Assembly (NCBI RefSeq): GCF_001422365.1
Contig: NZ_LMMT01000001.1
Span: 187,193-251,192, forward strand
Direction: 5' to 3'
DNA: 64,000 nt
DNA from: Pseudorhodoferax sp. Leaf265
GTDB taxonomy: Bacteria; Pseudomonadota; Gammaproteobacteria; Burkholderiales; Burkholderiaceae_C
The position numbers and the translations under genes were made by a program. How positions within the stretch are numbered: the stretch's first letter is position 1; the number at the start of each line of letters is the position of its first letter. The notes under the pieces were generated by a model that saw only the letters and a program-made list of their open reading frames with translations, made no database searches and was not told the DNA's origin. Below, one piece after another: positions 58,978-64,000 of the stretch.

Positions 58978-60039
58978 ATGCAACTGGCCCCGGCCCAACT
59001 CCCGCAACAACTGCAGCGCGGGCTGCGCTCGCTCTACACCCTGCACGGCGACGAGCCGCTGCTGCAGCAGGAGGCGGCCGACACCATCCGCGCGGCCGCG
59101 CGCGCCCAGGGCCACACCGAGCGCAGCGTCTTCACGGTCCAGGGCGCGCATTTCGACTGGGCCGGCGTGCTGGCCGCGGGCGGCGCCATGAGCCTGTTCG
59201 CCGACAAGCAGCTGCTGGACATCCGCATCCCCTCGGGCAAGCCCGGCAAGGACGGCAGCGCGGCATTGCAGCAGCTGGCCGAACAGTCCCAGGGCAACGA
59301 CAGCACGCTGGTGCTGGTCAGCCTGCCGCGGCTGGACCGCACCACCAAGACCGGCGCCTGGTTCGCCGCGCTGGACGCCCACGGCGTGACGGTGCAGATC
59401 GACCCGATCGAGCGCGCCACGCTGCCGGCCTGGATCGCCCAGCGCCTCAAGGCCCAGGGCCAGCAGGTGACGGGCGGCGAGGAAGGCCAGCGCACGCTGC
59501 AGTTCTTCGCCGACCGCGTGGAAGGCAACCTGCTGGCCGCGCACCAGGAGATCAGCAAGCTTGCGCTGCTGCACCCACCGGGCGAGCTCAGCTTCGAGCA
59601 GGTCGAGAGCGCGGTGCTCAACGTGGCCCGCTACGACGTGTTCAAGCTGTCCGAGGCCGTGCTGGGCGGCCAGGTGCTGCGCGTGCAGCGCATGCTCGAT
59701 GGCCTGCAGGCCGAGGGCGAGGCCGCCGTGCTCGTGCACTACACACTGGCCGAAGACATCCGCGCGCTCAAGCGCGTGAAGGACGCCATGGCCGCCGGCC
59801 GTCCCTTGCCGATGGCCTTGCGCGAGCAACGCGTCTGGGGCATCAAGGAGCGCCTGTTCGAGCGCGTGCTGCCACGCCTGTCGCCCGCCGCACTGGCCCG
59901 GCTGCTGCACGGCGCCCATGCGGTGGACGGCATCGTCAAGGGCCTCAAGGTGCCGGACTGGCCGACCGACGGCTGGCAGGCGCTGCAGCGCCTGGCGCTG
60001 GCGCTGGCACGGGTGTGCGCGCAGGCGCCGGCCCGCTGA
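58978..60039 (+). CDS. holA: DNA polymerase III delta subunit
   Basis: 353-residue clamp-loader wrench subunit. N-terminal LYTLHGDEPLLQQEAADTIR is the family start; further motifs are LLDIRIPSGKPGK, TLVLVSLPRLDRTTK and FKLSEAVLGGQVLRVQRML. It usually follows leuS-lptE directly; here it is separated from them by the regulator, the lipoprotein and the fusion enzyme. Its end is 10 bases from the convergent phnE gene. Confidence 0.95.
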   Translation: MQLAPAQLPQQLQRGLRSLYTLHGDEPLLQQEAADTIRAAARAQGHTERSVFTVQGAHFDWAGVLAAGGAMSLFADKQLLDIRIPSGKPGKDGSAALQQLAEQSQGNDSTLVLVSLPRLDRTTKTGAWFAALDAHGVTVQIDPIERATLPAWIAQRLKAQGQQVTGGEEGQRTLQFFADRVEGNLLAAHQEISKLALLHPPGELSFEQVESAVLNVARYDVFKLSEAVLGGQVLRVQRMLDGLQAEGEAAVLVHYTLAEDIRALKRVKDAMAAGRPLPMALREQRVWGIKERLFERVLPRLSPAALARLLHGAHAVDGIVKGLKVPDWPTDGWQALQRLALALARVCAQAPAR

Positions 60040-60049
60040 ACACGCCCGC

Positions 60050-60856
60050 TCAGAGCAGCCGCTTGCGCAGCTGCAGCACCACCACCTCGGCCAGCAGCAC
60101 GACGGCGAAGATGACCGCCAGCACCAGCGCCACGCGGTCCCAGTGGAACAGGTCGATGGCGGTGTTCAGCACCACGCCGATGCCGCCGGCCCCGACGAGC
60201 CCCAGCACACCCGACTCGCGCACGTTGATGTCCCAGCGCAGCAGCGCCACCGACCAGAACGCCGGCTTGATCTGCGGCCAGTAGCCGTACAGCAGCTGCG
60301 CCATGCGCGAGGCACCGGCCGCCTGCAGGGCCTCGATCGGGCCGCGCGGCATCTGCTCCAGCGCCTCGCCGACCAGCTTGCCGACGAAGCCGACCGAGCG
60401 CATCGCGATCGCCAGCATGCCGGCCAGCGGGCCGGGACCGAAGATCGCCACGAACAGCAGTGCCCAGACCAGCGAGTTGACCGAGCGGCTGGCCACTAGC
60501 AGCACCCGTGCCAGCAGGTTCAGCACGCGGCTGTGCACCACGTTGGGCGCCACCAGCACGCCCAGCGGCAAGGCCAGCAGCAGCGAGAGCAGGGTGCCCA
60601 GCGTGGCCATGTGCAGCGTTTCGAGCAAGGCACCGTGCACGCCGTCCGGGTAGTGCGCCCAGTCCACCGGCCACATGCGGCCGAGCAGGTCGGCCATCTG
60701 CTCCGGCGCATCGAGCAGGAACTCCGGGATGACCTCCAGGTAGCGCACCGACTGGACCAGTGCGACGACGATGGCCAGCCAGACCGCGTGGCGCACCAGG
60801 CGCTGCGCTGGCGTGTGGCGCTGCAGCGCCGGATGCAGTGCGGCGGCCTCAGACAT
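60050..60856 (-). CDS. phnE: Phosphonate-type ABC transporter permease, second copy
   Basis: 268-residue inner-membrane permease with about six helices (VWLAIVVALVQSVRYL, TLGTLLSLLLALPLGVLVAP and others). The permease coupling loop is EALQAAGASRMAQLLYGYWPQIKP, and the segment WDINVRESGVLGLVGAGGIG is typical of PhnE. It overlaps the upstream permease gene by 8 bases. Two PhnE-type permeases in one operon suggest a heterodimer. Confidence 0.9.
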   Translation of the reverse strand: MSEAAALHPALQRHTPAQRLVRHAVWLAIVVALVQSVRYLEVIPEFLLDAPEQMADLLGRMWPVDWAHYPDGVHGALLETLHMATLGTLLSLLLALPLGVLVAPNVVHSRVLNLLARVLLVASRSVNSLVWALLFVAIFGPGPLAGMLAIAMRSVGFVGKLVGEALEQMPRGPIEALQAAGASRMAQLLYGYWPQIKPAFWSVALLRWDINVRESGVLGLVGAGGIGVVLNTAIDLFHWDRVALVLAVIFAVVLLAEVVVLQLRKRLL

Positions 60857-61631
60857 CGAGCACCTTGCGCAAGCCGCCCACCACCAGTTCGCCCAGCACG
60901 ATGATGGCGATCACCGTGGCCAGGATGGTGGCGACGAAGCCGTATTCGTAGCGCAGGAAGGCGGCGAACAGCGCCCCGCCGATGCCACCGGCGCCGACGA
61001 TGCCGACCATGGTGGAGTTGCGCAGGTTGGAGTCGAGCTGGTAGGTGGCGAAGCCGACGAAGCGCGGCATCACCTGCGGCAGCACGCCGAACAGCACCAC
61101 GCCGGCGAACGAGGCGCCGGTGGCACGCATCGCCTCGATCGGCTTGGGCGAGATCTCCTCGATCGCGTCGGCGAACAGCTTGCCGACGAAGCCCACCGTG
61201 GCCACCACCAGGGCCAGGATGCCGGCCAGCGGCCCGAAGCCCGCGGCCTTGACGAACAGGATGGCGCTGATCACGGGATGCAGCGCGCGGCAGGCCGCGA
61301 TCAGTGCGCGCCCGGCCACGCGCAGCGGCATGGGCGACAGGTTGGCCGCCGCCATCAGGCCGATGGGCAGGCTCAGCACCAGCCCGGCCGCCGTGGCCAG
61401 CACGGCGATCTGCAGCGTCTCCTTGATGCCCTGCCAGAGCTCGTCCATCTTGCCCAGCTCGGGCGGAAACAGGCGGCCGAGAAAGCGCGCGCCCTGCTCC
61501 CAGCCCGTGGCCAGGCGTTCGGCCGACACCTCCATGCTGGCCAGCGACCAGGCCAGGTAGGCCAGGCCCGCGAACACGGCCAGCAGCTGGCCGCGCGTCC
61601 AGGCGAATGCCACGGGTTTCACGCCAGCCAT
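60849..61631 (-). CDS. phnE: Phosphonate-type ABC transporter permease, first copy
   Basis: 260-residue permease with six predicted helices. The coupling loop is [26 protein letters not shown], and the PhnE-type segment is [23 protein letters not shown]. It overlaps phnC upstream by 13 bases and the second permease downstream by 8, so the four genes are one tightly packed operon. Confidence 0.9.
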   Translation of the reverse strand: MAGVKPVAFAWTRGQLLAVFAGLAYLAWSLASMEVSAERLATGWEQGARFLGRLFPPELGKMDELWQGIKETLQIAVLATAAGLVLSLPIGLMAAANLSPMPLRVAGRALIAACRALHPVISAILFVKAAGFGPLAGILALVVATVGFVGKLFADAIEEISPKPIEAMRATGASFAGVVLFGVLPQVMPRFVGFATYQLDSNLRNSTMVGIVGAGGIGGALFAAFLRYEYGFVATILATVIAIIVLGELVVGGLRKVLDV

Positions 61632-62404
61632 GCCTCGCCTCCGTAGATCTGGCGCAGGTGCGCGTCCTGCAGGCCTGGCGGCGGTCCGTCGTAGACCACG
61701 CGGCCACCGGTCATGCCGACGATGCGGTCCGAATAGCGCCGCGCCAGCTCCACGTCATGGATGTTCACCAGCACCGGAATGCCCCGCGCGCGCCCCTGCT
61801 CGCGCAGCATCTCCATGATCTCGACCGAAGTCTTGGGGTCCAGCGAGGAGGTCGGCTCGTCCGCCAGCAGCACGGCCGGGCGCTGCATCAACGCCCGCGC
61901 GATGCCCACGCGCTGGCGCTGCCCGCCACTCAGCGCATCGACGCGACGTGTCGCGAAATCGGCCAGGCCCACGGTCTGCAGCAATTCCAGGGCGTAGGCC
62001 ACATCCTCGGCCTCGAAGCGGCGGCGCCAGGCGCGCCAGGCCGACAGGTAGCCCAGCCGCCCGGTCAGCAGGTTCTCCAGCACGGTCAGGCGTTCGACCA
62101 GGTTGTACTCCTGGAACACCATGCCGATGTGGCGGCGCGCCGCGCGCAGCGCGCTGCCGCGCAGCTGCGCCATGTCCACCCGCTGCCCCTGCAACTCCAG
62201 CAGGATGCGGCCCGCGGTCGGGTCGACCAGCCGGTTGATGCAGCGGATCAGCGTGCTCTTGCCGGTGCCCGAGGGGCCGATGATGCTGGTCAGTCCGGTG
62301 CCGGAAACGGCCAGGTCGATGCCCTTGAGCACCGGCTGGCCCGGCCGGTATTCCTTGACGAGCTGCTCGATGCGCAGCGTGCCGGCCGTGGCGTTGGCGT
62401 GCAT
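61619..62404 (-). CDS. phnC: Phosphonate-type ABC transporter ATP-binding protein
   Basis: 261-residue ATPase. Walker [20 protein letters not shown], the Q-loop in [20 protein letters not shown], signature [18 protein letters not shown], Walker [14 protein letters not shown] and the His switch in [16 protein letters not shown]. The QEYNLV text is characteristic of PhnC. It lies 19 bases after phnD. Confidence 0.94.
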   Translation of the reverse strand: MHANATAGTLRIEQLVKEYRPGQPVLKGIDLAVSGTGLTSIIGPSGTGKSTLIRCINRLVDPTAGRILLELQGQRVDMAQLRGSALRAARRHIGMVFQEYNLVERLTVLENLLTGRLGYLSAWRAWRRRFEAEDVAYALELLQTVGLADFATRRVDALSGGQRQRVGIARALMQRPAVLLADEPTSSLDPKTSVEIMEMLREQGRARGIPVLVNIHDVELARRYSDRIVGMTGGRVVYDGPPPGLQDAHLRQIYGGEAWLA

Positions 62405-62423
62405 GGACAGGTGTGCTCCCGGC

Positions 62424-63416
62424 TTACTTCTTGGCCGCGGCCTTGTCGAAGGCCTCGCGCGTGAACAGTTCGCCGGCCGAGGCCGCCACGGTGCGCACGA
62501 GCTCCCAGTCCTTCTTGTAGGTGATGGGCAGGAAGCGGTCGCCGCCTAGGCCCTTGGCCATCTCGGCCGGGATCTTGTAGTCGTAGAAGCACTGCTTGAT
62601 CTTGGCCTGCAGCGCCGGCTCCAGGTTGTAGGCGTAGGCGTAGGCGTCGGTGGGGAACTTGCCGCTGGTGTAGAGCACGCGGAACTCGTCGGGCTTGACC
62701 ACGCCGCGGTCGGTCATGTGCTGCAGCACGTCGCTGGCCACGGGCGCGGCGTCGTAGTCGCCGGCCTTCACGCCCAGGATGGACTGGTCGTGCTTGCCCG
62801 AGTAGACGACCTTGTAGTCCTTGTCGGGCGTCAGGCCGAGCGCGGGGAACAGCGCGCGCGGCGCCAGGTTGCCCGAGTTCGACGACGGCGAGGTGTGGGC
62901 GATGCGCTTGCCCTTGAGATCGTCCAGCTTCTGGTAGGCGCTCTCGCTGCGCACGATCATCTTGAGGTTCATGCCGACGGATCCCTGCTCGTTGCCGCGG
63001 ATCGCGAACGGCACGGCCCCGGCCAGGTTCACGGCGAAGTTCACCGGGCCGGGCGAGAACGCGGCGATGTGCAGGCGTCCCGAGCGCATGGCCTCGATCT
63101 GCGCCGCATTGGACTGCACGGGGAAGAACACCACCTTGCGGTCCACGCAGCTCGACAGGTGCCCCATGAACGGGCGGAACAGCTTTTCGTAGATCGCCGG
63201 GTCCTCGACCGGCGTAAACGCGAACACCAGCGTGCTCGGGTTGCGCAGGCGCTTGGGGTCGGTCGGCGTATCGGCCACGAGGTCGCGGTCGGCATCGCAG
63301 AACTGGGCGTCCAGGTCGCCGCGGTTCGGGCAGTTGTCCTGCGCGAAGGCCGTGCCGGCGGCCAGCACGATGGCGCCGGCCACAGCATGGCGCAGCAGGG
63401 GAAGGGGTGTCGTCAT
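62424..63416 (-). CDS. phnD: Phosphate/phosphite/phosphonate-binding periplasmic protein
   Basis: 330-residue periplasmic solute-binding protein, first gene of the transporter operon. Signal peptide with cleavage after AFA ([15 protein letters not shown]). The PhnD fold shows [68 protein letters not shown] and [18 protein letters not shown]. Substrate may be phosphonate or phosphite; no C-P lyase or phosphite dehydrogenase gene is in the window. Confidence 0.93.
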   Translation of the reverse strand: MTTPLPLLRHAVAGAIVLAAGTAFAQDNCPNRGDLDAQFCDADRDLVADTPTDPKRLRNPSTLVFAFTPVEDPAIYEKLFRPFMGHLSSCVDRKVVFFPVQSNAAQIEAMRSGRLHIAAFSPGPVNFAVNLAGAVPFAIRGNEQGSVGMNLKMIVRSESAYQKLDDLKGKRIAHTSPSSNSGNLAPRALFPALGLTPDKDYKVVYSGKHDQSILGVKAGDYDAAPVASDVLQHMTDRGVVKPDEFRVLYTSGKFPTDAYAYAYNLEPALQAKIKQCFYDYKIPAEMAKGLGGDRFLPITYKKDWELVRTVAASAGELFTREAFDKAAAKK

Positions 63417-63501
63417 GCGGGCTCTCCTCGGGTCGTTGTGTGCAGGACCGGGGCACTATAGGCAGCGCCCGCGCAGCAGCGAGCGCTATGCTTTCGCCCC
63501 C

Positions 63502-63529
63502 CCTTCAAAGAGCTTTCAGATGCCTTTCA
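63502..63529 (+). promoter_or_regulatory. Tandem 11-bp repeats upstream of the response regulator
   Basis: CCTTCA (63502-63507), CTTTCA (63513-63518) and CTTTCA (63524-63529) repeat exactly every 11 bases, 44 bases before the regulator start. Direct half-sites at 11-bp spacing are the usual binding pattern of OmpR/PhoB-family regulators, so autoregulation is likely. Confidence 0.6.
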
Positions 63530-63572
63530 ACACGACCCGGGCTTACCCTCGGGCATGCCAGTCGCCCGGTCC

Positions 63573-64000
63573 ATGAGGCTGCTATTGGTCGAAGACGAGC
63601 CGGAACTCGGCGCCACGCTGGCGCGCGTGCTGGAGCGCCGCGGCTTCCAGGTCGCGCACCGCCTGAGTGCCGCCGAAGCCCTGGCCAGCCTGGAGCACGA
63701 GCTGTTCGACCTGGTGGTGTTGGACCTGGGCCTGCCGGGCATGGACGGCCTGCAGCTGCTGCAACGCCTGCGCGGGCGTGGCAGCACGCTGCCGGTGCTG
63801 GTGCTGACCGCGCGCGGCGGTGTCGGCGACCGCGTGGCGGGCCTGAACGCCGGTGCCGACGACTACCTGGCCAAGCCGTTCGACCCGGACGAACTGGAGG
63901 CCCGGCTGCGGGCGCTGGCACGCCGCGCCGGCCTGCGCGACGAACCGCAGTGCGGCGAGCTACGGCTGGACCGCGGCGCCGGCGCCTTCTATTGGAAGAG
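63573..64000 (+). CDS. OmpR-family response regulator (3' end cut by the window edge)
   Basis: The first 142 residues are inside the window: the receiver domain starts MRLLLVEDEPELGATLARVL, the phospho-acceptor aspartate is in LVVLDLGLPGMDG, and the conserved Thr and Lys are in VLVLTARGG and YLAKPFDPDE. The beginning of the winged-helix domain (CGELRLDRGAG) is visible before the edge. ATG 63573 fits the receiver start; ATG 63555 would add six residues. It is divergent from the phnD operon with a tandem-repeat operator between them. A kinase gene probably follows outside the window. Confidence 0.92.
   Translation, partial: MRLLLVEDEPELGATLARVLERRGFQVAHRLSAAEALASLEHELFDLVVLDLGLPGMDGLQLLQRLRGRGSTLPVLVLTARGGVGDRVAGLNAGADDYLAKPFDPDELEARLRALARRAGLRDEPQCGELRLDRGAGAFYWK

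Overview
The window is GC-rich chromosomal DNA from a betaproteobacterium, most likely the family Comamonadaceae (Acidovorax/Variovorax/Hydrogenophaga-like). This is inferred from gene content and order (recA-recX, sucCD, uvrA next to ssb, ptsN-hprK, fur divergent from bamE, dapB-tolQR-leuS-lptE, holA) and from protein style, not from any database search. No rRNA, tRNA or CRISPR array was recognised.

Layout. 1-17.6 kb is core genome: a two-component system and a MarR regulator facing recA-recX-MFS; an argC operon divergent from sucCD; terC; a PP2C phosphatase / FHA / metallo-hydrolase signalling cluster; a yqjD-yqjE-yqjK-like stress-membrane operon; and uvrA divergent from ssb. 38.7-64 kb is core again: mnmA-nudJ, pntAB, fadD, mtnN, corA, hpf, ptsN-hprK, fur/bamE, dapB, tolQR, leuS-lptE, a regulator plus a fused arginine/citrulline-ornithine enzyme, holA, a phosphonate-type ABC transporter and the start of another response regulator.

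Between them, about 17.66-38.68 kb, lies a 21 kb genomic island with more AT-rich, differently styled genes, inserted between the ssb terminator and mnmA. Its left arm is one tightly packed plus-strand operon: three different tyrosine recombinases, two small proteins with helical or coiled-coil segments, a RecD-like helicase (all overlapping or a few bases apart), then an OLD-family ATPase/TOPRIM nuclease with a UvrD-like helicase (Gabija-like). The rest is a complete qatABCD anti-phage system read from the minus strand with an XRE regulator upstream, two unknown small genes, a DUF3800 protein divergent from an AbiH-like protein, and a RES-domain protein with a cysteine-rich N-terminus. The best reading is a recombinase-trio mobile defence island. 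Short repeats (TCACTCGG ... TTGTTTAC) occur in the same order at both edges and may mark the junctions.

The most interesting items outside the island are a 706-residue fusion of an ornithine aminotransferase with a citrulline/arginine-type amidinohydrolase, placed with its own Lrp/AsnC regulator in the middle of what is usually leuS-lptE-holA; a decayed 5' copy of pntA just upstream of the intact gene; and an 11-bp-phased triple repeat upstream of the last response regulator.
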